Source: Archangium violaceum
Lineage (GTDB): Bacteria > Myxococcota > Myxococcia > Myxococcales > Myxococcaceae
NCBI RefSeq assembly: GCF_016887565.1
Contig: NZ_CP069396.1
Coordinates: 1,081,001 to 1,145,000, forward strand
DNA: 64,000 nt
Reading direction: 5' to 3'
Positions 24,415-34,021 of this stretch are shown one piece after another. Numbering within the stretch: position 1 is the first letter of the stretch; each line of letters opens with the position of its first letter. Under the pieces are notes generated by a model, which was given only the letters and a program-made list of their open reading frames with translations, was not told the DNA's origin and made no database searches. A program made the position numbers and the translations under genes.

Positions 24415-25453
24415 GCTGTGGTTGCTGGGCGGAGCGCTGGTGGGCAGCTTCGTCCTCTACGCGCTCTTCGGGGGCGCGGACTTCGGCGGCGGGGTGTGGG
24501 ACCTGCTGGCCTCGGGGCCCCGGAAGGCGGAGCAGCGGGCGCTCATCGCCAGGGCGCTCGGGCCGGTGTGGGAGGTGAACCACGTCTGGCTCATCATCGG
24601 CGTCGTCATCCTCTTCGGCGTCTTCCCCAGGGCCTTCGCGGTGCTGTCGGTGGCGCTGCACGTGCCGCTGACGCTGCTGCTGCTGGGCATCATCTTCCGG
24701 GGCACGGCCTTCACCTTCCGCACCTACGACGCGCGGGGAGACAGGGTGCAGCGGCGCTGGGGGCTCGTCTTCAGCGTGGCGAGTGTGCTGGCGCCCGTGC
24801 TGCTGGGCATGTGCGTGGGCGCGGTGGTGAGCGGAGACATCCACGTGAGGGGGCTGAAGGTGGAGAGCGGCTTCATCTCCGCGTGGCTGTCGCCCTTCGC
24901 GCTGGCGGTGGGGGTGCTGGCGCTGTGCCTCTTCGCCTTCCTGGCGGCGGTGTACCTCACGGCGGAGACGAGCGAGCCCGCGCTCCAGGAGGACTTCCGG
25001 CGGCGGGCGCTGGGGGCGGGCGTGGCGGTGTTCCTCGCGGCCCTCGGGGTGCTGGTGCTGGCGCGGGGTGGGGCGCCCCGGGTGTGGTCGGGGCTGACGG
25101 GCTCGCCCTTCGCGCTGGCGCTGCATGGGGCCACGGCGGTGGCGGCGGTGCTGGCCTTCGGACTGTTGCTCACCCGACACTTCTGGCCGGCGCGCGTGGC
25201 GGCGGCGGCGCAGGTGGGCCTCATCGTCGCGGGGTGGGCGGCCTCCCAGTATCCCTACCTCGTGGTGCCGGATGTCACCCTCCAGGGCGCGGCGGCGAAC
25301 GTGGCCACCCAGCGGGCGCTCTTGGTGGCGCTCGCTGTGGGCGGGGCCCTCATCTTCCCGTCCCTGGTGTTCCTGTTGAGGGTGTTCCAGTCGCCCCGCC
25401 CACCATTTTCCACCCCAGGTGCGAGTGGAAGCGCCTCCAGACCCGTGCAGTAG
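24404..25453 (+). CDS. cydB: Cytochrome bd-type ubiquinol oxidase subunit II
   Basis: The 349-residue polytopic subunit has the CydB signature: LYALFGGADFGGGVWDLLA near the N-terminus, then GPVWEVNHVWLII and AFTFRTYDAR. It binds no haem itself but stabilises the complex with CydA. It overlaps cydA by 11 nt, so the two are translated together at equal levels. No small CydX-type gene or cydDC genes were noticed nearby. The C-terminal 20 residues are Ser/Pro-rich. Confidence 0.94.
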   Translation: MSTELWLLGGALVGSFVLYALFGGADFGGGVWDLLASGPRKAEQRALIARALGPVWEVNHVWLIIGVVILFGVFPRAFAVLSVALHVPLTLLLLGIIFRGTAFTFRTYDARGDRVQRRWGLVFSVASVLAPVLLGMCVGAVVSGDIHVRGLKVESGFISAWLSPFALAVGVLALCLFAFLAAVYLTAETSEPALQEDFRRRALGAGVAVFLAALGVLVLARGGAPRVWSGLTGSPFALALHGATAVAAVLAFGLLLTRHFWPARVAAAAQVGLIVAGWAASQYPYLVVPDVTLQGAAANVATQRALLVALAVGGALIFPSLVFLLRVFQSPRPPFSTPGASGSASRPVQ

Positions 25454-25547
25454 GGCCTCCAAATGAAATGAGGTAGCGTCCCGGGCCTCATGCACGGGGG
25501 GGAGCTTCAAAACCGTCCACCTCCCAGCACCCAAGGAGCCCGAGCAC

Positions 25548-27365
25548 ATGGCGAGCCCCAAGTTCGAGACGCTGGTCGACATCTTCCTGCAGAGCACCGC
25601 CCACTTCGGTCCCCGCCAGCTGTTTGGCGAGAAGAAGAACGGCCAATGGACGTGGATGACGTACGTCCAGTTCGGTCAGATGGTGGATGACCTGCGCGGG
25701 GGGTTGTCCCAGCTGGGGGTGACGCACGGAGACCGGGTGGCCGTCATCTCCAACAACCGCCACGAGTGGGCGGTGGGCGCCTATGCCTGCTACACGCTGG
25801 GAGCTGCCTACGTCCCCATGTACGAGCAGCAGCAGGAGAAGGAGTGGCTGTACATCCTCAACAACTGCGGCGCCAAGGTGGTGTTCGTCGCCACGGATGC
25901 CATCGCCGCCAAGTTGAAGTCGCTCAGCTCGGAGCTGCCCAAGCTGGAGCACATCATCCGCTTCACCGGCACCCCGCATGAGACGGACAGCTTCGCCTGT
26001 CTGCTGCGCCGGGGCGCGGAGACGCCCAGCCCCCTCGTGCAGCCCAAACCGACGGACCTCTGTGGCCTCATCTACACCTCGGGCACCACCGGCAACCCCA
26101 AGGGCGTGATGCTCAGCCACGCGAACGTCGCGCGCAACGTGGCCGCCATGCACGAAATCTTCCCCATGGCCGAGGACGACCGCTCGCTGTCCTTCCTGCC
26201 GTGGGCGCACGTCTTCGGCCAGTCGGTGGAGCTGCACGGCCTGTTCTCCATGGGCGCCGCCATGGGCATCGCCGAGGCGGTGGACAAGATCATCGACAAC
26301 CTGAGCGAGGTGAAGCCCACGCTGCTGTTCTCGGTGCCGCGCATCTTCAACCGCATCTATGACGGGCTGCAGAAGCGCATGGCGTCGGAGTCGCCCATCA
26401 AGCGCATGCTCTTCACCCGGGGCCTGGAGGTGGCCCGGCAGCGCCGCGAGCTGACGGACCGCAAGGACAACAGCCTGCTGGTGGATCTGCAGCACACCTT
26501 CTTCGACAAGGTCGTCTTCTCCAAGGTGCGCGCCCGGTTCGGCGGCCGGCTGAAGTACGCCTTCAGCGGCGGCGCGGCCATCTCCCGCGAGGTGGCGGAG
26601 TTCATCGACAACCTCGGCATCACCGTCTACGAGGGCTACGGCCTCACCGAGACGTCCCCCATCGCCACCGCCAACTTCCCGGGCAACCGGAAGATCGGCT
26701 CGGTGGGCAAGGCCATCCCCGGCACGCGCGTGGAGATCGACCGCACGGAGACGGGTGACCCCAAGCAGGGGGAGATCGTCGTCCACGGCCACAACGTGAT
26801 GGTGGGCTACTACAACATGCCCGACGAGAACGCGAAGGCCTTCACGGGCGACGGTGGCTACAGGACGGGCGACATGGGCTACGTGGATGACGACGGGTAC
26901 CTGTGGATCACCGGCCGCATCAAGGAGCAGTACAAGCTGGAGAACGGCAAGTACGTGGTGCCGGTGCCCATCGAGCAGGCGCTGCAGCTCTCGACCTTCA
27001 TCGCCAACGTGATGGTGCACGGGCAGAACAAGCCCTTCAACGTGGCCATCATCGTCCCGGACATGGAGTCGCTGAAGAAGTGGGCGGCGGAGAAGGGGCT
27101 GGATGCGACGTCGATTCCCGAGCTGCTCAAGCGCGAAGAGGTGCAGCAGCTCTACCGGGAGCAGATCCTCGAGCACACCAAGAGCATCAAGGGGTACGAG
27201 AAGCCGCAGCGCTTCCTGCTCATCAGCGAGGACTTCACCACGGCCAACGACATGCTGACGGCGTCGCTGAAGCTCAAGCGGCGCAGCGTGCTCAAGAAGT
27301 ACGACGAGGCCGTGGAGGAGCTGTACCGCGAGGCGGAGAAGAGCGGCGAGTTCCGAGCGGCTTGA
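25548..27365 (+). CDS. Long-chain fatty acyl-CoA synthetase (AMP-binding)
   Basis: The 605-residue adenylate-forming enzyme activates a fatty acid with ATP and joins it to CoA. The AMP-binding motif LIYTSGTTGNPKGVMLSH lies near residue 175, EGYGLTETSP near 365, and YRTGDMGYVDDDGYLWITGR near 440. The following KEQYKLENGKYVVP is the typical long-chain ACS linker, and the length fits FadD15-type enzymes. Lipid catabolism is important in myxobacterial development, but this gene's specific role cannot be told. AAGGAG precedes the ATG. Confidence 0.93.
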   Translation: MASPKFETLVDIFLQSTAHFGPRQLFGEKKNGQWTWMTYVQFGQMVDDLRGGLSQLGVTHGDRVAVISNNRHEWAVGAYACYTLGAAYVPMYEQQQEKEWLYILNNCGAKVVFVATDAIAAKLKSLSSELPKLEHIIRFTGTPHETDSFACLLRRGAETPSPLVQPKPTDLCGLIYTSGTTGNPKGVMLSHANVARNVAAMHEIFPMAEDDRSLSFLPWAHVFGQSVELHGLFSMGAAMGIAEAVDKIIDNLSEVKPTLLFSVPRIFNRIYDGLQKRMASESPIKRMLFTRGLEVARQRRELTDRKDNSLLVDLQHTFFDKVVFSKVRARFGGRLKYAFSGGAAISREVAEFIDNLGITVYEGYGLTETSPIATANFPGNRKIGSVGKAIPGTRVEIDRTETGDPKQGEIVVHGHNVMVGYYNMPDENAKAFTGDGGYRTGDMGYVDDDGYLWITGRIKEQYKLENGKYVVPVPIEQALQLSTFIANVMVHGQNKPFNVAIIVPDMESLKKWAAEKGLDATSIPELLKREEVQQLYREQILEHTKSIKGYEKPQRFLLISEDFTTANDMLTASLKLKRRSVLKKYDEAVEELYREAEKSGEFRAA

Positions 27366-27382
27366 GCCTCGCGCTTCTCGAG

Positions 27383-29626
27383 CTAGGTGGCCACCGGCAG
27401 CGTGAAGAAGAAGGTGCTGCCGGAGCCCACCTGGCTCTCCACCCACAGCTGGCCTCCGTGGGCTTCGATGATGCCCTTGGCGATGTAGAGGCCCAGCCCG
27501 GTGCCCTCCCGCGCACGCTTCTTGGCTTGCCAGTACCGGTTGAACAGGTGGGGCAACTGCTCCGCGGGAATGCCCGGGCCGGTGTCCTTCACGGCGAACC
27601 TCACGGCCTTCCCCACCAGCTCGAGCGTGAGCTGGATGGTGCCTCCTTCCGGGGTGAACTTGATGGCGTTTCCCATCAGGTTCGACATCGCCTGGAAGAT
27701 CCGGTCCCGGTCGGCTCGGATCAGCACCTCAGGATGACTCACGTGCTGTGAGATGGACAGCCGCTTCTGCTCCGCGATCGGACGTAGGCTCTCCAGACAC
27801 TCCTCGAGCAGGCTCTCCAACTCCTCCGGCACGGGCTCGATGACGAAGCGTCCCGCCTCGATCTTCGCGAGGTCGAGCAGGTCCCGGATGAGGGTGTTCA
27901 TCCGCTCCGTCGCGCGCTGAATGCGCTCGGCTGAGTTCTGGAGCCGCCGCCAGGGGCCTTCGTGGTCCAGAGGCAATGCCCGGAGGATGGAGCCTACCTG
28001 GAGATGGATGACCCCGAGCGGGTTCTTCAAATCGTGCGAGACGACCGCCACCAGATCGTCCCGGGCCTGGACGGCCTTCTGCTCCCGGAGCACCTGATGC
28101 CCCAGGTCCACCTCGATGGCGTAGCGCCTCAGGTCCGCGGCGGCTTCCACCTCGGCCGGCGTCCACGGCGGCGAGGTCGAGCGGACGACCTCCTTCCACA
28201 GCTCGAACGAGCGGCGCGGGTGGAGGCGTAGCTCCTGTCCCTCCCGCTCGACGGGCTTGGTGGGGTCGCCTCCCCAGTTCACCGTCTGGATGACCTCCGG
28301 CCGGAACCACAGGACGTAGTCGGGGGCGGGCTTGGGAAGGGAGACCGCGAGCAGGCCGCTGGCGACCTCCTTGAATGTCTCCGCCGGCGGGTAGAGGCCA
28401 GGCAGGGCCCTGGTGTGGAAGAGGCCCTCCTTGACCGTCTCGCGCAGCCACTCGACGAGGCCCTCGATGGCCGATTCTGGAGGGACACGCCCCACTGTCC
28501 AGCACCTGCCTTCGCGGAACACGGCCGCGCCGCTCGCTCCCACGAGCCCCAGCAGCTCTTCTGGCTGCTTGACGAGGCCGGCGAGGGCCTCTTCCTCTTC
28601 GGCCCGCATCGCTCCCACCAGGCGCTCCTGGAGCCCGCGCAGCTTCTGGCGGAGCTCCTGCTTCTCGCGCTCCTGCCTGGCCCCTATCAGCTGAGCGGTG
28701 ATGCGGCCGATGAGCTCACACGCGGCCCGCAGCTCATAGGAGAGGTACCTCGGGGAGGAATGGTTCCCGCAGGAGATCAGCCCCCAGAGCTTGTTGCCAT
28801 GGACGAGGGAGATGCTCATGGAGGCGCGGAGACCCAGGTTCCGCATGTACTCGATGTGAATGGGCGAGACACTCCGGAGCACGGAGAAGCTCAAGTCGAG
28901 GGGCTGCTGGTTGTCAGGCCGGAGGCTGGGAAGGATGGGCGCGGGCCTGTACTCCCTGTCGGGGATGATGCGCAGCCAGTTGAGCAGGTAGAGCCGGCGT
29001 GCCTGCTGGGGGATGTCCGAGGCGGGATAATGAAGGCCGAGATACGCATCCAGGCCCTCCAGCTTGTCCTCGGACAGGACCTCGCCATTGTCCTCCTCAT
29101 CGAAGCGGTAGATCGTGACCCGCTCGAACCCCGTGAGCCGGCGCACCTCGGCGGCGGCCGTGTCGCAGAGCTCGCGCAGGTTCTCCGCCGCCTGCAACCG
29201 GGCGAGGGCCCGCTGGAGGAGTCGCTGGGGGGACCACCCATCTTCCCCCTCCGTCATGGGCCGTACCGGCTCGAGCTCCAAGAGGGTGGCGCCCTGGTGG
29301 CGATGGACGATTCCGTCGAAGGCGCGCGAGCCCACCGTGACAGGAAACGGGTTGTTCTCCTGGGGACGGTCGCTCCGCAGCGCTTCGGTCAGCAGGCCCA
29401 GCGAGGTCGCATCGAGCAGGTTTCCGAGCGGGCGGCCCAATAGCAGCTCCGGTTCGATGCCCAGGATGTCCGCCACGTTCGCGCTCACCTGAGCGACCGT
29501 CAGCGCGGGCTCGTGCAGGGCGAACAGGACGCCATGCGGCTGAATGGCGCCCGGAATGTGGATGGGTTCCTTGGCGCAGTTGGTCAGGTCGACGGCTTTT
29601 CCGGGCAAGGACGTGTCGGTCTTCAT
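27383..29626 (-). CDS. Bacteriophytochrome histidine kinase
   Basis: The 747-residue red/far-red light sensor has PAS (about 15-120), GAF (about 140-310) and PHY (about 330-500) domains, then HisKA and HATPase_c. C17 in LTNCAKEPIHIPG is the biliverdin attachment site. LHYPASDIPQQAR in GAF and the PRRSF tongue motif in PHY are present, and the chromophore-contacting His is retained in CGNHSSPR. The H-box is VSHDLKNPLG, and NAIKF, DTGPGIP and GTGLGLYI form the ATP site. Phosphorelay partners and the biliverdin-forming haem oxygenase are not encoded nearby. It is divergent from the MEDS-domain kinase. Confidence 0.95.
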   Translation of the reverse strand: MKTDTSLPGKAVDLTNCAKEPIHIPGAIQPHGVLFALHEPALTVAQVSANVADILGIEPELLLGRPLGNLLDATSLGLLTEALRSDRPQENNPFPVTVGSRAFDGIVHRHQGATLLELEPVRPMTEGEDGWSPQRLLQRALARLQAAENLRELCDTAAAEVRRLTGFERVTIYRFDEEDNGEVLSEDKLEGLDAYLGLHYPASDIPQQARRLYLLNWLRIIPDREYRPAPILPSLRPDNQQPLDLSFSVLRSVSPIHIEYMRNLGLRASMSISLVHGNKLWGLISCGNHSSPRYLSYELRAACELIGRITAQLIGARQEREKQELRQKLRGLQERLVGAMRAEEEEALAGLVKQPEELLGLVGASGAAVFREGRCWTVGRVPPESAIEGLVEWLRETVKEGLFHTRALPGLYPPAETFKEVASGLLAVSLPKPAPDYVLWFRPEVIQTVNWGGDPTKPVEREGQELRLHPRRSFELWKEVVRSTSPPWTPAEVEAAADLRRYAIEVDLGHQVLREQKAVQARDDLVAVVSHDLKNPLGVIHLQVGSILRALPLDHEGPWRRLQNSAERIQRATERMNTLIRDLLDLAKIEAGRFVIEPVPEELESLLEECLESLRPIAEQKRLSISQHVSHPEVLIRADRDRIFQAMSNLMGNAIKFTPEGGTIQLTLELVGKAVRFAVKDTGPGIPAEQLPHLFNRYWQAKKRAREGTGLGLYIAKGIIEAHGGQLWVESQVGSGSTFFFTLPVAT

Positions 29627-29852
29627 CGGGAAAGTCCTGGCGGAGACATCTGCTCGTTACTCCACAATGCTGCCTACCCGCTGACGACTGGAAGAGAGCA
29701 TGGACGACTGCGAGGTCGTCGGCTCGCCTGCCTGGAGGCAGACCCACCATTCCAAGGATTGCGCACGCAATACTCCACGGACCCGATGCCGCGGATGCAG
29801 TCCCTCGGGCAGTGGAGGGCAAATGGAAGAGGGGGGACCCCCCTTGGTGGTA

Positions 29853-29864
29853 ATGTCATGACAT
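29853..29864. other. Palindrome ATGTCATGACAT over a start codon
   Basis: A perfect 12-bp palindrome ends on the second base of the start codon of the MEDS kinase gene. A second inverted repeat, six G, A, six C, lies at 29831-29843. They could be operator sites in the divergent region, or chance; there is no matching copy elsewhere in the window that I noticed. Confidence 0.3.
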
Positions 29865-31251
29865 GACCTCCGCACCCGGACGTTCAGCGCACAGCCAGAA
29901 CCAGCATCCGCGGAGGGCTGAGGACAACCACACCGTTCAGTTCTACGAGGACCCAACGTTCCTCTTCGACGTGGTGGTGCGATTCGTGGACGCGGGGTTC
30001 CAGGCGGGTGAACCCGCTGTCATCATCGCCACGGAAGCGCACCGAGCGGGCCTGGTGCAGCGGCTGAAGGCGAAGGGCTTCGACGTGGAGCGTGCCCGCG
30101 AGGACGGGCGGCTCGTCCTCCTCGACGCTCGGGACACCCTGGCCAGGTTCATGGTCGGGGGGCTGCCTGACTGGAGTCGCTTCCGGGGTGTTATCGGTGG
30201 GGTTCTCGACAGGAGTCATCGGAACGCTGGGGGGGCAGGTGTTCGTGCCTACGGCGAGATGGTGGACCTGCTCTGGAAGGAGCGAAACCCGCAGGCCGCA
30301 CTGCTGCTGGAGGAGCAGTGGAACGAGCTCGGCAAGGAGCACCCCTTCAGCCTGCTGTGTGGTTACGAGATGGGAAACTTCCGCACGAAGGACGATGCGC
30401 AGGCGTTCCACGAAGTCTGCTCCGCACACTCCCACGTCATTCCCGCCGAGAAGTATTCACAAGCCGAGTCCCTCGATGCGCGCCTGCGCGAAGTCTCCGT
30501 TCTCCAGCAGCGCGCCCAGGCGCTCGAAGCTGAAATCGAGCACCGGAAGCGGATCGAGAAGGAGCTGTTGGAGGCGCTGAAGCTGCGTGATGATTTCCTG
30601 TCCATTGCCGGGCATGAGCTGAAGACACCCCTCACCACTCTCCAACTCCATGTCCAATCACTCCTGGGCATGGTGAAGGAGAGGGGGGAGGAGCGCCTGA
30701 AGGAGAAATTGGAAAAAGCGCGGCGGCAGACCGAGCGGCTCGCCGCGCTCACGGATGAGCTTCTGGATGTTGCCCGCCTCAGCACGGGCCAACTCACGCT
30801 TCGGTTGGAGGAGTGTGACTTGTCAGCACTCGTGCTCGACGTGGTGGACCGTTTCGCCGAAGCGGTGGCCCGGTCGGAATGTCAGCTCAGGGTGAGCGTG
30901 GAGGAGCACGTGAGGGGGCAGTGGGACCGGTTACGTATCGAGCAGGTGATAACGAACCTGCTCTCCAACGCGCTCAAGTACGGGGTTGGCAAACCCGTGG
31001 AAGTGCGGGTGAACGCGGGGATGGGCCGAGCGCGGCTGTCCGTCCGGGATAACGGCATGGGCATTCCGCTCAAGGATCAGGCTCGCATCTTCGACCGATT
31101 CGAGCGGGCGGTGTCCTCACGGAATTACGGCGGACTCGGGCTCGGGCTCTGGATTACCCGGCAAGTGGTCGAAGCGCACGGTGGCGTCGTTCGCGTCGAG
31201 AGCGAGCCAGGGAATGGGGCCACGTTCATTGTCGAGCTAGGGCTGGGGTGA
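29863..31251 (+). CDS. MEDS-domain sensor histidine kinase
   Basis: The 462-residue protein has an N-terminal MEDS (DcmR-like) sensory domain of about 170 residues (HTVQFYEDPTFLFDVVVRFVDAGFQAGEPAVIIAT, DRSHRNAGGAGVRAYGEMVDLLW, FSLLCGYEMG). A short coiled coil (about 210-245) and a HisKA/HATPase_c kinase follow (GHELKTPLTTLQLH, NLLSNALKYG, DNGMGIP, GGLGLGLWITR). No membrane segment is present. In actinobacteria and methylotrophs MEDS domains sense small organic ligands or regulate sigma networks. It is divergent from the bacteriophytochrome, with 236 bp between, suggesting shared control. Confidence 0.9.
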   Translation: MTSAPGRSAHSQNQHPRRAEDNHTVQFYEDPTFLFDVVVRFVDAGFQAGEPAVIIATEAHRAGLVQRLKAKGFDVERAREDGRLVLLDARDTLARFMVGGLPDWSRFRGVIGGVLDRSHRNAGGAGVRAYGEMVDLLWKERNPQAALLLEEQWNELGKEHPFSLLCGYEMGNFRTKDDAQAFHEVCSAHSHVIPAEKYSQAESLDARLREVSVLQQRAQALEAEIEHRKRIEKELLEALKLRDDFLSIAGHELKTPLTTLQLHVQSLLGMVKERGEERLKEKLEKARRQTERLAALTDELLDVARLSTGQLTLRLEECDLSALVLDVVDRFAEAVARSECQLRVSVEEHVRGQWDRLRIEQVITNLLSNALKYGVGKPVEVRVNAGMGRARLSVRDNGMGIPLKDQARIFDRFERAVSSRNYGGLGLGLWITRQVVEAHGGVVRVESEPGNGATFIVELGLG

Positions 31252-31278
31252 GGGTCGTCCCCTCACCCGCGGCTCACA

Positions 31279-33459
31279 TCATTTCGACGCGGGCACGGCC
31301 ACCTTGCCGGACACGGGCCGGTACTTCATGCCCAGCTCGTTGAAGAGGAAGGCGAAGACGTCCACCGACTCTTCGATCTCCTCCGCCAGCGGCGTGCCGA
31401 TGCCGTGACCGAGGTTGTTGGTGCGCAGCAGCACCGGACGCCTGGAGCCCGTGGCCGCCTGCAGCCGAGCCACCATCTTGCGCGAGTGGAACGGGTCCAC
31501 CCGGGGGTCATTCTCCCCCGAGGTGAAGAGCACCGAGGGGTACTTCACCCCGTCCTTCACGTGGTGCAGCGGTGAGTAGCCGTACAGCGTCTGGAACTGC
31601 TCGGGGTCCTTCACCGAGCCGTACTCGGTGGTGTTGAACTGGCCGTTGGGCGTGAGCTCCACCCGAAGCATGTCGTAGATGCCCACGTGCGCCAGCACGG
31701 TGCGGTACAGCTCCGGGTGCTGGGTGAGCGCCGCGCCCATGAGCAGGCCGCCGTTGCTGCCGCCCTCGATGGCCAGCCGCTCGGGCTTCGTCCACTTCTT
31801 CTCCACCAGCAGCTTCGCGCAGGCGTGGAAGTCATCGAAGACGTTCTGCTTCTTCGTCAGCGAGCCGTTGGCGTGCCACGCCTCGCCGAACTCCGAGCCG
31901 CCGCGCAGGTTGGCGATGGCCACCACGCCGCCCTGCTCGATGAAGGCCAGATCGAGCACGCTGAAGCCCGGAGAGACGGCGATGTTGAAGCCGCCATAGC
32001 CGGTGAGCAGCGTGGGGTTGTTGCCATCGAGCTTCGTGCCCCGGGCATGCAGGAGGTTGAGCGGCACCTGGGTGCCATCCTTCGAGGAGCACAGGACACG
32101 CTCCACCTGCACGTTGCGCGTGTCCAGGGGCGAGGTCCGCCCCAGCGACGTCTTCGCCAGCTTCCCGTCCTTCGCCGCGTAGCGGTACACGGTGAAGGGC
32201 TCGGTATAGCTGGTGGAGGAGAGCAGGACGTCGTCACCGCTCAGCGGCACCACCGAGCCCACGCTGGACACCGGGGCCGTGGGCACCACGCCGAGCTCCT
32301 TGCCGTCCAGGCCCACCATGCGCAGCTGGTTGGGGCCTCCCAGCTGCTCCTTCACGTACAGGCGGGTGGCCGTGGGGCGGAAGCTCTCGATGGAGGCCTG
32401 GCCCTCGGGGATGACGACGGTGGCCTTGTCCAGCGACGGCGTGGCGAGCGGAATCCTCAGCACCTTGCCGCGCGGCGCGTCCTTGCGCGACAGCACGTAG
32501 AGCGCCCCGTCCCGCCCGAAGCTCGCGGCGACGAGCTTGTCCTCGAAGCGGGATACCCGCGTCCACGTGCCCTGGGGACCGCGCAGGTGCAGCGCGTACT
32601 CACCGCCATCCCCGTTGCCCAGCAGGGCCAGCACGTACGCGCCGTCCTCGGACGTCTGCAACTGGTAATTGGCGATGCGTGGCGCGTCCCGGCCCAGCTC
32701 GTAGGTGTCCTTCTCCGTCGGCGTGCCGAGCTTGTGGAAGTACACCTGCTGGTAGAAGTCCCGGTCCTCGGGAGGACGCTCCTCGCCGCGCGGGTAGCGC
32801 GTGTAGAAGAAGCCCGTGCCATCCGCGTTCCAGGTGAGACCGCCGCCAGCCGTGCCGCCGTTCACCCGGGGGACCACCTCGCCGGACAGCGGCTTGCCGG
32901 TGGCCACGTCGTAGACGGTGACATCTCCGCTCTCGGTCCCGTCCTTCGACAGCGACACCGCGACCTTCTTGCCGTCCAGCGAGGGCACGTAGAAGTCCAG
33001 CGTGGTGCGGCCGCTGGGGTCCAGCTCCGCGGGATCCAACAGCACGCGCGCCGAGGACGGGTCCTCCGAGGTCAACACCACCAGCAGCGGCTGGGGCCTG
33101 GGCGGCTGGAACTTCAGGGCGAAGAGCACGCCACCCCGCCAGGAGTCCACGGAGTGGGCCGGGGACTCATGGGAGAGCAGCGCGGTGAGGCGCGCGCGGA
33201 TGGCCCCGCGCGAGGGCAGCTTGTCGAGCACCGCGCGCGTGTGCGCCATCTGCCCCTCGACCCACTTGCGGACCTCGGGGTCGTCCCCCTTCTCGAGCCA
33301 CTGGTACGGGTCCTCGACCTTCACGCCATGGTAGGTGTCCACCACGGGCTTCTTCGCCGCGACGGGCGGCGGAGGCACGGCTCCCTTGCCGCCAGCGGAC
33401 GACGCCAGCGGCAGGAGGAGCGACAGCGCGGCGAGCGCCGGCTTCAGGCTGTGTTGCAC
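31279..33459 (-). CDS. Prolyl oligopeptidase (S9A), exported
   Basis: The 726-residue serine peptidase cleaves short peptides after proline. An N-terminal signal peptide (KPALAALSLLLPLASSAGGKG) precedes the family start YHGVKVEDPYQWLEKGDDPEVRKWV. A beta-propeller and then the alpha/beta-hydrolase follow, with nucleophile Ser in GGSNGGLLMG, Asp in ENDPRVDPFHS and His in NLGHGIG. Length is typical. The GTG at 33459, 6 nt after GAGGGA, gives the signal peptide directly and is preferred over an upstream in-frame ATG. It is likely last in a run of four minus-strand genes. Confidence 0.94.
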   Translation of the reverse strand: MQHSLKPALAALSLLLPLASSAGGKGAVPPPPVAAKKPVVDTYHGVKVEDPYQWLEKGDDPEVRKWVEGQMAHTRAVLDKLPSRGAIRARLTALLSHESPAHSVDSWRGGVLFALKFQPPRPQPLLVVLTSEDPSSARVLLDPAELDPSGRTTLDFYVPSLDGKKVAVSLSKDGTESGDVTVYDVATGKPLSGEVVPRVNGGTAGGGLTWNADGTGFFYTRYPRGEERPPEDRDFYQQVYFHKLGTPTEKDTYELGRDAPRIANYQLQTSEDGAYVLALLGNGDGGEYALHLRGPQGTWTRVSRFEDKLVAASFGRDGALYVLSRKDAPRGKVLRIPLATPSLDKATVVIPEGQASIESFRPTATRLYVKEQLGGPNQLRMVGLDGKELGVVPTAPVSSVGSVVPLSGDDVLLSSTSYTEPFTVYRYAAKDGKLAKTSLGRTSPLDTRNVQVERVLCSSKDGTQVPLNLLHARGTKLDGNNPTLLTGYGGFNIAVSPGFSVLDLAFIEQGGVVAIANLRGGSEFGEAWHANGSLTKKQNVFDDFHACAKLLVEKKWTKPERLAIEGGSNGGLLMGAALTQHPELYRTVLAHVGIYDMLRVELTPNGQFNTTEYGSVKDPEQFQTLYGYSPLHHVKDGVKYPSVLFTSGENDPRVDPFHSRKMVARLQAATGSRRPVLLRTNNLGHGIGTPLAEEIEESVDVFAFLFNELGMKYRPVSGKVAVPASK

Positions 33460-33536
33460 GGAGTCCCTCGGGTTGGTTGAGGGCCCGCAGCCTGCCACGC
33501 GGCGCCTCCGTCCGCTCGTCCCGCCGCGTCAGCGGC

Positions 33537-33929
33537 TCACTGCCCGCGGATGCGCGCGGCCAGCTTCGCCAGCTCGCCAGGGTCCATCGGGCTGCCGGCG
33601 AACGAGGGCAGCTCCGCCATGGAGTCGCTGGGGATGAGGTGCACGTGGGCATGCGGCACCTCGTAGCCGAGCACCACCTCCACCACGCGCTGGCACTGCG
33701 TGCGCTCCTTGAGCAGCCGCGCCACGGTGCGCACCGCCTGCATCAGCGCGCCATACGCCTCGGGCTCCATGTCGAAGAGGTAGTCCACCCCCACCTTGGG
33801 GATGACGAGCGTGTGCCCGGGCCTCAGCGGACGGATGTCCAGGAAGGCCAGGTGCCGGTCGTCCTCCCACACCTTGTGGCAGGGAATCTCGCCTCGGACG
33901 ATCTTCGAGAAGATGGTGTCTGCGGCCAC
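33537..33929 (-). CDS. HIT family protein
   Basis: The 130-residue protein has the histidine-triad motif PHAHVHLIP near the C-terminus, and the N-terminal TIFSKIVRGEIPCHKVWEDDRHLAFLDIRPLRPGHTLVIPK typical of Hint/HinT nucleotide hydrolases (AMP-lysine or related phosphoramidates). The GTG at 33929 follows GGAGG by 6 nt; longer versions extending upstream are not supported. It is 77 bp upstream of the prolyl oligopeptidase start and on the same strand. Confidence 0.92.
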   Translation of the reverse strand: MAADTIFSKIVRGEIPCHKVWEDDRHLAFLDIRPLRPGHTLVIPKVGVDYLFDMEPEAYGALMQAVRTVARLLKERTQCQRVVEVVLGYEVPHAHVHLIPSDSMAELPSFAGSPMDPGELAKLAARIRGQ

Positions 33930-34021
33930 GGTGCTGCCTCCGTTGAAGGAAGAGGCGGCAGGATAGCGGCTGCCGCCACGAAGGGTGCCGGGCTCGTGCG
34001 GAAAGTGAGGACCGGTGACAG

